Positions 22,309-33,797 are shown, numbered from the stretch's first letter. The stretch: DNA of 64,000 nucleotides from Flammulina velutipes (GCA_011800155.1 CM022368.1:2852001-2916000), one strand, 5' to 3'. The notes: generated by a model not told the origin, from the letters alone. A program made the numbers and translations.

Positions 22309-23939
22309 CTATTCGAGCATGGACTTGACAGTAGCGATATACAAGTCCTTGGTACGGTTGAACGTCTGGACGTCGCCATGAATACGATTCAAGAGTCTAA
22401 TCAACTCATTGCGATGCGCCACCTCAGTCGAAACCAGACCAGGTCCGAGTTCAGTCAACTCGTCGGCGGCGAGGAGTCGGTTGGCTTGTTTAATAACTCG
22501 AGCAACAGAGCTTCCGTAACTCTGAGCGGTAGCGCCCGCTAAGAAACACGGAAAAATGCGATAAGCAAAAGATTAAGAAAAGAAGAACTAAACGCACCTC
22601 CAATGAATTGTTCGACAAAAGTGTTGTCAATACGAACAGAGTCAACCTTAAGGCTTTTCAGAGGACGGGGAGACCCGTCTTCCGTAGCTTTGCGTTTAGT
22701 GAGCAAAGGAGCAGGTTCCACGAAAGTGACCGTACTTCCTATAACCTCCATGGCCTTCTGGTATGCGCGAGAATTTATCAGCATGCCTGGGATCATCGAG
22801 TAGGGAAGATAAGTTATCACACGAGGGCCTTCAGCTTCAGCGGGCTATGAATAAAGGAGAATTGCCTTTAGTTCTAGCCTGAGAATAAGATAACAAGTAC
22901 AAACCTGAGAAGGGGGGAAGTCCTTGCGGCGCATTCCATCTCCATCGATAATGGTCAAGTCCTGCAAGGGTTGAGTCAATCTTGCGACGCCTAGAAGGGA
23001 GCAACTGAGCTTACATCTTCATCGTCAGAAAGATCGGATTCAGACCCACCATCGTCCATTTCTGAAGAAACCAGGCAAGTCCGTTTAGCAAAGCGGAAAA
23101 TGCCGGTCAAGAACGAACATACCGATATCCTCAGTAGGGGTGGCGTTGGCAGTATCTCCAACGGCCTCGAGGGCATCGTCGATAACGGCGGCAGACTTAA
23201 CAGTCTTACCAGCCTAAGAAAGTGATACAAGTTAGAAAGACCGAAGAATAAATGGAAAAGTCCATACCTTTTTCGCGGCAGCCCGCATGGCCTTAGCAGT
23301 AAGCTTAGGTGCAGGCGTAGGCTCAGGAGCTGGAGCTGGCGCCTTGACCTTAGGAACTACACGCGAAGCAGCATGAAGGGGGTGGCTCTCGGGATAAGGC
23401 GGCGCGATATAAGCCTTGCCTCGACCCACAGTATTAAGAACTGGAGTGAACATATCCGCAAGGTTGATACGGTGATGAGTTGGGCTAACGCCTAACTCCA
23501 AAAGATAGACCCCAAGGACGTTGCGCAGATTCCAGAAGAAGGAGAAAATCTCGAAGGAAGCCTCCGCAGCGGTGGTTCCCTTCAGAGATTGATTGATGAG
23601 CTAGAAGATAAATAAAGGTCTTAGAACGAGACATAGAAAGAACACGGAAAGACATACCAGCAACTTGCTAAAGAACTTGTCCACAACGACAATCGGGATA
23701 TCCCGTGGCGTCGGATTGGCAGACACTGTACGCAACAAAGCCATCACTGGGGCAGTGAGTTGTTCAATGGCGTCGACAATAAGAGAGTTGGTTGAATCCG
23801 GGAGCGAGTAGTTAACCAAGAAGTCGTTGATCAACGGGGCAGTAGCAAGGCGATACTGGACGAGCTCCAGCGTAGCAATGGGTGCTTCCGCAGAGATTGA
23901 AGAACCAATGGAGTGCCATTGAGGGACCTTGGGAGGCAT
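22309..23939 (-). CDS. Antisense gene 1 of the retrotransposon, unknown function
   Basis: The ATG is at 23,939, in a good context (GGCATAGTGACG read from the opposite strand). Six or more introns of about 50-65 nt with GTATGT/GTGCGT-type donors and CTAG/TTAG acceptors connect open segments into one frame, ending in TAG at 22,309-22,311. The protein is about 350 residues. It starts with an alpha-helical segment, then has a proline/alanine/lysine-rich linker (KAPAPAPEPTPAPK), an acidic segment, a short KRKATEDGSPRPLKSLK nuclear-localisation-like stretch, and ends with a helical RVIKQANRLLAADELTEL region. I cannot assign a family. It reads opposite to gag-pol within the same LTR element, so its introns are not removed from the retrotransposon's own genomic RNA, which explains how they survive retrotransposition. 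Confidence 0.72.
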
Positions 23940-24297
23940 AGTGACGAAGGATAAAACGGGGAACACCACCGTTTTAAGCCAGCTTTTATAGCGAAGAAGT
24001 ATTGGCAATCGGACGTGCAAAGCCGGGAGGATTCCGTTGAAATAAGCGGAATCGTCCTCCTACCCATTGGCCTTCTCCAGGAGTCAAGTCCAGGCAGAAC
24101 ATTAAGGATCCACTATGATAGGGGAACCAGGATGGTGCGGACACCATCAAATAAGTCTATGGGAGATGATGCGCATTGTATTAATGCAAGTACGAAAGAC
24201 CCCAAAATTTGCGATTCTAAGAAGCATTCTTAGTGATAGAACGAACCTATGAGTACGAGAACCTCTAGTTACAGACCGAAACGCATATACGATACAG
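23940..24297. promoter_or_regulatory. Upstream region of antisense gene 1 with large inverted repeat
   Basis: Between the antisense ATG and the 3' LTR lies an inverted repeat at 24,026-24,060 with arms GGAGGATTCCG and CGGAATCGTCCTCC (one extra base in the right arm). It sits about 90 bp upstream of the ATG, where a promoter element would be expected. No gene is seen in this stretch. Confidence 0.5.
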
Positions 24298-25903
24298 TGT
24301 AAGGAGTTTCCGTGGTACGACCGGAAAACTCCTAAGATTCGTCGGAAAAGCGCCACACGCTGAAGGGCGTGTAGGTATAGCCAAACCACACATGGCGATC
24401 TTGAATATCATCATCAAAAGTACCCCGATGGAGACATCGTGATCGAATACACTTGAATGCGCGAAACTCTGAAATACTTAACGGAATTCGGCGAGTTACC
24501 CTTACACAAGGAAACTCTACATAAAGAGACGCAACGCCAGCAAGCAGTTAAACGCTTGCTGGACTAGCAAGCCAAATGTTCATACTACTCAGACGTCGGG
24601 ATATTACATAGGAGACTCAGGAGTCAGGGTAACCTTTTAGGCTTTCAAAAGATACTGCTCGATCACCGATCGACTTACTCCGGTGGACCGTTCCTGATCG
24701 ATTCTCGGGATCCACCAGTAAATCATTACTAGGACCTACAATACGAGTACTATCGACAATTCGTAAAGATACAACGATAGCTTTTCCGGAGTACTACCGG
24801 AAAAGTCCGAACACGATACTAAAGACATACTTACGCGTCCAGTATACCAAACCTAGTCGGTATTACTCGGACTCGTAGTATGAAATAAGAATACGAACAA
24901 AGGCTAAGAGTTCCTGCTAGACAGGACTCGACCGCTAATAATAGTGGAAACGATGAAATAGTGGAGCTTCCAAGCACAAGGAACAACCTGGCGCCGCTGA
25001 AAACTCAGTTACGACGCCACCATTGGTTGGATTCAAAGCAAATAGAAGCCAGAACGAATAGGCAGCAATGCCAAGGGCACCATTAGAGGGATATTCCGTA
25101 CATCCAGTCGGAATATTCCCCCGAACCAGCGGACTCGGTATTATATCCTTATTCAGACGTATATAGAAAACACTATAAAGCTAGCTCGTTTGTACTATTT
25201 ACAGTAGCTTACGCCCCCTGTATCCGCAGCCCACAAGCCGTATATACTGGAGGAATAGACTCTAAGATTTAGTTAGAAAAAGAACCACTGTTAGATAGGT
25301 GGAAATAAGAAACAGAACCAAAGATCTAAGAACTCATTGGAGCTACTTCCCATATTAAAGAAGTTGAAGCCAAGTCCTTTGCGATTCAAACGATCCGAGT
25401 TTCCGCGGGAAATTCCATCTAAAGAACCTACTAACTCTGGTTGGAGTCCCAAGTCCCATACAAGTGTGGTTCAGACTGTGCTAGGCTATCTATTCAGGCC
25501 CGACTAGTTGTTGGAGAGTCCTGATTATACAGATAGATACCAGAGCTCCCGCTCCCTAGTGTGGTTGAAGGTTGTTGGCCTGGGAAGAGCCTCATTAGGT
25601 CTCTTTACACACATCCCAATCGGCCTGTGACTTAGTGGCAAACTAGCACTCAATTTAAGATCAGATCCCTGTTACCCCGTCGAACTAGTATAAGCATTTT
25701 GAGCAGAAGATAGAGAGAAACAGTCCCATAAAACAAAGATACAAAGAACAAGAACCCGTCCCATACCACCTATTACAAAACGAACGATTGCTACTATAAC
25801 GTGAAATCCCGCTATAAACATCGGACTTTCCCGCATCGCACCATTGACTTGTTAGTGTGTGTTTTGTGTGTGTTTTTGTGGCGTTCTTCTACACTGCACA
25901 CCA
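24298..25903 (+). repeat. 3' LTR
   Basis: This matches 1,742-3,314 from 24,332 onwards with only one visible single-base deletion. The left edge is placed at the TGT at 24,298 because LTRs normally begin TG, but the truncated 5' copy cannot confirm it. The right edge is CACACCA at 25,903, after which the sequence differs from that following the 5' copy. It contains the same CTTTTCCGG/CCGGAAAAG inverted repeat at 24,781-24,805. Confidence 0.85.
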
Positions 25904-26180
25904 GCGTGCGCCACCAAGGACGCGCGGTATCAACTTACTGAACGGGTGGCTCCCGGACGGTGTGGAAGGGGTACTCAGCGGGACGCCAAAGAGGCCTCAG
26001 GTCTTTGATACAAAGGGAAAGAACACAAGGGGAACTGTTCGAAAACTACCAAAGACCGCAACGAATTACATTTTCAAAAAAAAAAAAGACGAACATGCAG
26101 GAAATAGTACAGGCGACGCGAGGAGGAAAATACTACAAAATATATGGACCCAGACCCCTATGAAAATTCGCCCCGCCACC
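25904..26180. other. Flank between 3' LTR and GX copy C
   Basis: No gene or repeat is recognised here. It is probably the 3' non-coding region of GX copy C, whose stop codon lies at 26,181-26,183 on the minus strand, and it includes an A-rich run near 26,075. Confidence 0.4.
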
Positions 26181-28949
26181 TCACTTCTTGGAAGCTTTCT
26201 TGACGACACGACGCTTGGAGGGACCGGAGGAAGCGGGAGAGGCACTGGGAAACAAGGTTTCCAGCGCCCGGACTCGAGCAAGGCTGTCACGAATGACATT
26301 GGAAGTCTGGTCCAAAGAAGCGAGGGCGCCGGCAAGTTCAGCCGCGTGCGAGGCGACCCAGGCAGGGGTTACCTCGTCGAGGGAGGAAAGGGCGTTGTTG
26401 CCCACGGGGGGAGCTGGAGGTTCCAAAAAAAAGTCAGAAAAAGGAACTCAAGGTATGAAGAGGAACGTACTGGGAGACGGACTCGGGGAGCAGGGACGTT
26501 TCTTGCCTGCCGTAACAGCAGGGGAGGCAGTAGCGCGACACGCAAGAACAACGGACACAGGACCAGCGGTTGGAGCGCCGGTCGAACGAGCGGGACGAGG
26601 ACGGGGACGAGAAGCCGAAGAAGACGAGGAGCCCACCCTATGCTATACAGATAACTAGTTAATAGGTGATAGTGGCGGGGCCAAATAACTAGTTGCCAGC
26701 TCTTATTAATTAGGCCATTTTGGCAGGCTAATATGGCTGGCTGGCGGGCAGGGGGCGGGCTGGAATGGGGCGGGATGGGTCCCAAATATGGATAGGAATT
26801 GATGGGAGCATGTAGGGATTGATGGGCAGGGGGAGGGGGAGCAGGGGATGGGGAAATGTGGCCACACATAAATCCGGACCTAGGGATTGATGGGTACTGA
26901 TGTCATTGATTGCCCAGGGGGATGGGGGATGGGGATAGCAATTGTGGCACCAGGAAAATCCGGACCTAGGGTTTGATGGGGGCAGAGGATGGGGGATGAG
27001 GGCAGGGGAAATGTGGCCACAGGAAAATCCGGACCTAGGGATTGATGGGAACTGATGGGATTGATGGGGGAGGGGATGGGGGATGGGGGCAGGGGGATTG
27101 GGGGCAGGGGACAATTGTGGCACCAGGATAAATACTGGGCTATTGCCAGGGTATGAGGAGGGTATGGGAGGGATGATTGTAGGTTGAAAAATAAAATTCT
27201 TTCTAACTATCAGAAACATGAATGGGGGTGTGGCAGCTACTGAAACCAATAATAAAACAATGTGAGGCGCATTTTTAATCGAGGAGCACATACCTCGGAT
27301 CAACCTGGGGTTGCTCTAGATGTCTTCCTATTGAAAAATGGATGTGTGCAGCACAAAGAACCATGTAAAAACACGAAGATTTGGCTGAGAAACAGGCAGA
27401 ACATTATTGAAAATCCATCAAAAAGCACCAAAAAGGGAGCAGCACTTTGCCCTCGCTTGGGGGTGACCTGGAACTACTTGTAGGTCGTCAAGACACCTTT
27501 GGGGCATTGTATATGTCACTCAGTTAGGTCCCCAGGTCAACAGAACCCTTGGATATGATCAAAATGCCAAAAACCCGGACCACTCAGCTTTGGGCCACAC
27601 TATCAACTTGCCCTGACCTGGGGACACCTTATATTCGAAGATATATGTATATAATTTTGATGGATTTTCAATAATGTTTTGCTTGTTTCTCAGCCAAATC
27701 TTCGTGTTTTTACATGGTTCTTTGTGCTGCACACATCCATTTTTCAATAGGAAGACATCTAGAGCAACCCCAGGTTGATCCGAGGTATGTGCTCCTCGAT
27801 TAAAAATGCGCCACACATTGTTTTATTATTGGTTTCAGTAGCTGCCACACCCCCATTCATGTTTCTGATAGTTAGAAAGAATTTTATTTTTCAACCTACA
27901 ATCATCCCTCCCATACCCTCCTCATACCCTGGCAATAGCCCAGTATTTATCCTGGTGCCACAATTGTTCCCTGCCCCCAATCCCCCTGCCCCCATCCCCC
28001 ATCCCCTCCCCCATCAATCCCATCAGTTCCCATCAATCCCTAGGTCCGGATTTTCCTGTGGCCACATTTCCCCTGCCCTCATCCCCCATCCTCTGCCCCC
28101 ATCAAACCCTAGGTCCGGATTTTCCTGGTGCCACAATTGCTATCCTCATCCCCCATCCCCCTGGGCAATCAATGACATCAGTACCCATCAATCCCTAGGT
28201 CCGGATTTATGTGTGGCCACATTTCCCCATCCCCTGCTCCCCCTCTCCCTGCCCATCAATCCCTACATGCTCCCATCAATTCCTATCCATATTTGGGACC
28301 CATCCCGCCCCATTCCAGCCCGCCCCCCTGCCCGCCAGCCAGCCATATTAGCCTGCCAAAATGGCCTAATTAATAAGAGCTGGCAACTAGTTATTTGGCC
28401 CCGCCACTATCACCTATTAACTAGTTATCTGTATAGCATAGGGTGAGGAGCCAGCGCCAGCGGGAAGAGGAAGGATTTTGCGTTTGACGGAGGAAGTGCT
28501 GGTGACAGCGGCAGGACTATTGGCGCTACACTCTCCATGGCGAGCAAGGGCGCAACCGAAGCAGCGGGTCGGCTGACCAGCGCGGCTGATACAAAGATCA
28601 TTCAACCAAGGGGGGTTCTTGCCGTGACTGCAGCGCCAACACTGGGGATCGTACAGCTGGAAGAAACCGTCAGAAAAATGGAAGTAAAGGGGTAGGAAGG
28701 GAGGTTACCTGGAGCGTCCCGTTTCCCAGGTGCTCGCGTAGGCTTTCCAGGATTTCGGGGATGCGTTCGCCATACCGACGATTCTTGGCGGAATACCCGG
28801 GAAGGCCCCCGTAGTGCTGGATCCAGCGAATATGAAAGCCACCGGTAACCGAGCGAGGGAACGGGATGACCGGGAGCGAAGACCAGGAGGAATCGGCGGA
28901 GGCAGCGGGACCATCGTCGAGCTCGTCGGCGGCCACGACGCCATCACTT
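26181..28949 (-). pseudogene. GX copy C: zinc-cluster gene split by FB3 and cut off by KDZ-1
   Basis: This is the minus-strand copy of the gene seen in part at 47,681-47,994 and 50,721-52,187. It retains the exon with the WIQHYGGLPGYSAKNRRYG segment, the six-cysteine segment (CWRCSHGKNPPWLN... then CFGCALARHGEC), the Ser/Pro/Arg-rich segment, and the C-terminal exon with EVTPAWVASHAAELAGAL, a helical RDSLARVRALETLF and a basic end, stop at 26,181-26,183. FB3 (26,634-28,445) splits it, with GAGGAGCC on both sides, and its 5' part is missing where KDZ-1 begins at 28,950. The cysteine pattern CX2CX12CX9CX2CX6C shares its last four spacings with ORF3 of the retrotransposon. DNA binding is therefore likely, but unproven. 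Confidence 0.75.
26634..28445. mobile_element. FB3: 1.8-kb palindromic element with beta-type tips
   Basis: The tips are CACCCTATGCTATACAGATA and its reverse complement, differing from FB1/FB2 after position 14. Target duplication is GAGGAGCC (26,626-26,633 and 28,445-28,452, sharing one G with the tip). The two arms meet near 27,655, where the right arm joins in shortened form, so the unique centre is missing. It retains the three subterminal repeats per arm. No transposase is encoded. Confidence 0.9.
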
Positions 28950-29935
28950 CACCCTATGCTATAGGGATAACACGTTAAAGCCCTGTAGTGGCAGGGCAAA
29001 ACAACGCGTTGTCTACTGTAGCTAAAAAAGGATAGCTAGGCTATTCTAGCGGGGCACGGGCGGGCTTACGGGACCACTACGGGTACTAGCGGGTAGGTAC
29101 TAATCGTCGGGGGGCGCTACAGGGTACCAGAATAGGGTAGGGGATCACCGGGACCATGGGATACGTGGCGCAGGATCAATATCGTGAGCGCGGGTCCCCG
29201 GGTACCGGCAAAATACCTCCGGCACGTCGTTTCAGTGGCGCAATCAATGATGGGGGTAGGGGGATGGGTATGGGAATGTGGCGCACGGGAAAATTGAAAG
29301 CGGGTACATACTGCGCGCTTGCGCCACGCATCCTGCACTATAAGCGATGGTCAAAGGGGGTAAATTAGATACGAAACGTGACGAAAATGTGTATCTAATG
29401 AAATAGGGGAGAAACGAATGAAATGTGGCGGGGGAAATGGGACGGGGGGTAAAAACGGGGAAATCAATGGGGGAAATGAAGCGAAAATGTAGCGATGATA
29501 TAGGTAGATATGGGGAAGGAGTATCGTGAGGGTAGGAGACGCGGGGGTAGAGAAATGGTGAATATGGTGCGCCGCGTCCGGGTGGGCATTGCTCGGCAAA
29601 ATCGAAAATGGCGGATTAGGCGGGTTCGTCGTCGGCAGCCGTCAACGGTAGGTGTCCGTGGGATTAGAAATTGGCAGGCGTCGAGGACTGGGGAGCGGGG
29701 AATGGTCGGTAGCCGTTAGGACACGGTTTGGGCTGATGACGTGGCATCCAGCGGTCGATGGACACCATGGGCGACGAATACATGACAAAAATATCACGAA
29801 TGGAGAGGAGAGAGTAAGCTGGAAATGAACGTCGGCGACGACGTGCACGACGCCCAGCGAGTGGCGACGTTGGTGGTCCAAATCAAGTAGCGGCGATTAA
29901 AATTCTTAAGTCCAACGCCGAGATAGCCGGACTTG
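28950..29935 (+). repeat. KDZ-1 left terminal inverted repeat
   Basis: It is the reverse complement of 37,959-38,944, both 986 bp. The tip is built of consecutive short palindromes: CCCTAT/ATAGGG, TAAC/GTTA, GCCCTG/CAGGGC and the perfect ACAACGCGTTGT at 29,001-29,012. A G-run cluster (GGGGG-TA-GGGGG-AT-GGG-TAT-GGG) lies near 29,252-29,276. No gene is supported inside it. Confidence 0.93.
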
Positions 29936-30057
29936 CGAATTCTCATTGAACGCTTCAACTACGTATATAGTATATATAAAATACGTCCATATCGTCTTAT
30001 ATACCAAAAACGCAACATATCGCTATAACTCATTGACGACGGCGACGCTAAAACGAC

Positions 30058-32726
30058 TCAGTAATGGACTAACAACATTGAAAAGGCACATACCTTGGCC
30101 TTCTGCGTGGCGGGGTGCGACTTTGTCACGACATGCCGAATCATGTGGTCCAGCGCCCACCCAACTTCCTCGACCGCCTGTTCCCAATCTGCGTGTTCCG
30201 CCGCCTTGTCCATATCATCACCGCCTGCCGTGATTCCCTCCCGCCACCACAGCAATGAGCCAATGACTGAAACTAGGCCATTCTGGCCACATTTCGTCGG
30301 AAGGTCATTCCAGGTGGTATCCTCGCTGCGCTGAAGGATGCTGCTGCGGTTATCACCCACAAAACGGGAGTCTGGTTGCAGCTCCTGCCACCATTTCCAC
30401 CACGTCGCCTTGTATTTCGTGATTGGCTCCTTTGGAATGAATGGTGTCTTCCAAGGATGGCCGTGTTTGAAAAACGCCGCGATATTCTTCGGTCGTGATG
30501 AGCCCCCGAGTTTGACGTCCTTGCGGACTTGGAAGCCGTGGCGACGTTCAAAAACGATGGCTGCGTGTACAGTCCGAAGCCATTTTGTCGACAAATTGCG
30601 TATGCGCTTGCATGCATGGAACATCCCGACGACATCGCTAGACCACCCCGACTCGTCGACGTCGTCCCAAGAAAGGTCCTCTTCTTCTTCGTCTAGGTCG
30701 TCGTCTTGAGAAGCCACGTGTTTCCGAGTTTGTACAGCGGCAGGCGGGGGTAACGAGGGTGCACGAGAGGCTACAGTAGAAGGACGAGGAGGAGAAGCAG
30801 GCGACGCCGCACGGGCAGAAGGGGGCGAGGGAGGAGCGGGAAAGTCAACATCCATGTCATCAGCGACGTCGTCCACCATATCGAGGGGCACACGATTTTC
30901 GGTGCTGACAGGCCAGTTCTCTGCTAGCTCAAGCTGGTACTCATGCTCAAGTATTCCACGCAGCGCAGCGATCATCTGCTCCTCCCCATCGGTTCTTTGG
31001 CGTCCACGAGGTGCGCTGAAGATACTTGGTGTATCATCCAAACCACGGTGACGTGCATTCCAATTGCTTCGCGCGATAGAGTTCTGCTCTTGCCGCTCCG
31101 CTATGGACATCCGCGAGAGCTGTTGCATGACCCCATCACGGTCAGCGAGAGGGAGAATGCTCATCTCCCAGGAGAGCTCTGGGCCGGGGGAAAATTGAGG
31201 GAGAGGGTTACGACGATTTTGGCTTGGTTTGAAGGCGATTGACGCAGTCCACGCGAGAAGAGTGTCGTTGCCCGCGGTAACGTCCGGCTCGTCGATGGAA
31301 GCATTATCTGGAGGGGAGGGAGTAGTACGTATGGGACCATTGACAGTCGACGCCGACGTCGAAGGGGGCGGTTGTATCTCCTCATTGACGAGATCCTTTC
31401 TGAAGACACCATCAGCTACAAGCAATCAGCAAAAAGTGGCAAGACAAGGGAAGAAGAAACGTACGAAATACATGAGAACCAAAGCTAACGAGACTCGCCT
31501 CGACGACCTTCCATGTGACGGGATCGAAAGATGGCCAGTTTGCACTACTGACTTTGGAAGTCCCCGCGTGAACACTGATCGACGGTAAGTACACGCTGCG
31601 ACAACGATAGCTCATACCCACCTCTGAACCTTGGGGTTACCCTTATCATCTGGACCGACCAGGATAATGGAACAACACAAGCCGAAATGTGTTGCAAAGA
31701 CCCGCGCTAACTGCTGAACGTAACGGGCGCCCTCCTCTAACGCTCTATAGAAACATCAGCGCAGAATTAGATTGGAGAAGAAATAACATACACAGCGTAG
31801 TCGGCTGGCGTGTAATCCTCGACCGGCTTGCGAACCGTGTTATACGCCTCCATACGTCGTTGATACCGCTCTTCAATCTCGTCCGCCACCCTTGCCTTCT
31901 CTTCATCCGATGCGTCCTCGTACATCTCTCGGGTAACGCGGTGCAATACACTCAAGTACTTCTTCTTCTTTGGGTCGTATCCGACTAGTTCCGATGGGAT
32001 AGGAATGGCAGAGGCCTTGTCCCTTGCCTCCTCGGCCTCCTCGTCCTCGTTCTCGGAGAGAAGAAACGGCGGAATTGAAGTGGGTCGTTCGATAGCGGCG
32101 GCGTTGATATCTCCTGCCTTTTCGGCAGCCTTCTGTAGCATTGACCAGTACGCGTCGCTGACAGCGTCGCCCACACCGTCATCCCAGAACAGGTTGGTGT
32201 AAGTTTGGACCTTTTGTCCACGGCGCGGAGGAGGATGGTATTTAAAGAGACGATCCAGGACAGTAGGGATGTCAGTCTTCTTGCCAACGGTTTTGCCAGC
32301 GGTCTTGTCCGCGGAATTCTCGCGATACCATCTGAGAATCTTCTGTAGTATCTGTCAGTGAAGCCATAAAAATACGGAGAAAAGACGTACTTCGCGGAAA
32401 GCTTTCTGTTCCTTCTCGCGCTTGCTACGCTCCTCAGGAGACAGGGCCTGCAGCTTTTCTGAGAGCGCTTGGCTATGGGCTCTGAGCTGCTCGTCGGTTG
32501 GCACAGGCGGAGTGATATGTTCCGGAAGGTCATCATGGAGTGTAGGTAGATGACCGTAACACAGCTGGAAGCGTTTCACCATGGTTTCCCCGAAAAGTTG
32601 TAACTTGTTGTTATCTTTGGCTTGGATCCATTCGTCTCGGTGGCGTGAAAAGAAAAGAGTTTTGGATTCACGAATCCAGTGTGAGGGACCTCTTGCCTTA
32701 GGTTGGGTTGGCGCCTTCTTGGTCAT
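30058..32726 (-). CDS. KDZ-1 accessory protein with HMG-like domains
   Basis: From the ATG at 32,726 (an in-frame ATG four codons upstream also exists), GT-AG introns of about 47-65 nt join five or more exons into a long frame ending near 30,058. A short last exon after a GTATGT donor is possible. Residues about 15-60 (SHWIRESKTLFF...W...F...YG) resemble the divergent HMG-like domain described with KDZ transposons. A second helical segment with VTREMYEDASDEEKARVADEIEER follows, then a segment with LVGPDDKGN and a His-Ala-Gly turn, an acidic Ser/Pro linker, and a C-terminal tryptophan-rich domain (ATWWKWWQELQP, NGLVSVIGSLLWW). The gene at 61,975 has the same order. The likely role is DNA binding in transposition or target choice; this follows from the KDZ literature and is not shown here. 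Confidence 0.75.
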
Positions 32727-32783
32727 GGTAACGAACACGTTTGAAACCCTAACCTTTACGCAACTACATATTCACAAATAAAA

Positions 32784-33797
32784 CTAGCCGTCGAACCCCG
32801 ACCACGCCATCACGACCTCTAAATCAAAGCCAGATCTCATATGTACACGGCTCCCAGCTGCTCGCATGTTGTTCATATAGATGTTTGCCTCTGGACTAAT
32901 TAGATAGAGTAAGTATCAAATATGAATGAACGAGAGCAGAAGAACATACAGCCTGTCAAACGTTTGAACAACGACATCTCCATCACCGTCTGATGCCCAG
33001 ACCACATACCAATCATATGCGGCATGATACGTCGTCTCGCGAGAAGATGTCCCGGGGAATGAAGTCGGGGAGCGGACGGGAGAGGTGGATTGGGAGCGAA
33101 CCTGGAGGATATGCGATGGCGAAGGCGGTGTTGGAGAGAAGCTTGCGCTCATCTCAGGAGTCATGGGAAATCGGTTGGCTTTTTTGGGGGGACCAGATCG
33201 AACAGATGGGCGAAATTTAGATGGCCTCGATGGAGTAACAGGCGCAGGAGGAGAAGACGTAGCTGCAGCGAGTGGAGGAGCAGACATAGCTGCGGGAGCA
33301 GGAGAAGCAGACGTAGCTGCGGGAGCAGGAGGAGGAGCAGACGTAGCTGCAGGAGCAGGTGTAGATAACGGTAACCGAGAGGTGCTGCCTAGGGACTTGC
33401 CAACGAATCCGGATGGCTCGCTTACGAAGGTGGACGAGCACGTATGAGGACCAATGAGGTTGCGATTGTGAAAAGACTTCCAGATGCGAAACGCGGCATC
33501 CCAGGTCTGCACCTTTCGCCATTTCGCTCCCGCTGCTATTTCCACGCCCTCCTCGTCATAGACTGAGGCGCAAGCTGCAGGCCTACGAAGAAATTTATTG
33601 GTAAGAGTAGGGAAGGTCAGAGTTAGAATCAAAGCTCACCATCCAGAAAACAAACCAACCACGCTCCCGCGACTAACGAGGTACAAAGGCAGCTTCTCGC
33701 CCACCTTGAGAATAAGTCTATTCTCGTGACCTTCATCGAAGTAGAAGGTGGGGATACATGTATCCAGTCCAGTGAGGCCATCGGGTGGATGAGCCAT
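32784..33797 (-). CDS. KDZ-1 RNase H1-N / viroplasmin-like domain protein
   Basis: Start ATG is at 33,797; three exons, last stop TAG at 32,784-32,786. The first exons encode a compact domain: LPLYLVSRGSVVGLFSGW, then after an intron a KWRKVQTWDAAFRIWKSF segment. This is the layout of the RNase H1 N-terminal (caulimovirus VI) fold, a small module that binds RNA/DNA hybrids or double-stranded RNA: a beta-strand with a G-(I/L)-(Y/F) turn followed by KF/KW-K and a helix. No RNase H catalytic domain follows. A long Ala/Pro/Ser-rich linker leads to DWYVVWASDGDGDVVV and a short last exon ending in MNNMRAAGSRVHMRSGFDL. It lies 57 bp upstream of the HMG-like gene in the same direction and is divergent from the transposase. 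The domain assignment is by pattern only. Confidence 0.68.

Larger units (their letters stand above)
1742..25903 (+). mobile_element. Giant Ty3/gypsy-type LTR retrotransposon with nested insertions
   Basis: The element is bounded by two long direct repeats. Its order on the + strand is gag, protease, reverse transcriptase/RNase H, integrase, which is the Ty3/gypsy order. It continues for about 9.9 kb beyond integrase with an accessory + gene (14,896-19,931) and two antisense multi-exon genes (20,731-21,918 and 22,309-23,939) before the 3' LTR. Without the four insertions the element would be roughly 17-18 kb, far longer than a usual 5-8 kb fungal gypsy element. The integrase has no chromodomain that I can see. 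The near-identical LTRs indicate recent integration. Three of its genes (gag, pol and ORF3) are now interrupted, so this copy cannot be autonomous. Confidence 0.9.

Noticed and set aside
25857..26654. Long + strand open frame across the 3' LTR end and GX copy C
   Set aside because: It is the reverse reading of the GX C-terminal exons joined to LTR sequence. GX on the minus strand explains it better by homology with 50,721-52,187.
29156..29368. Short open frames in the KDZ-1 TIRs
   Set aside because: They occur identically in both TIRs and carry no domain; they are chance frames in repeat DNA.
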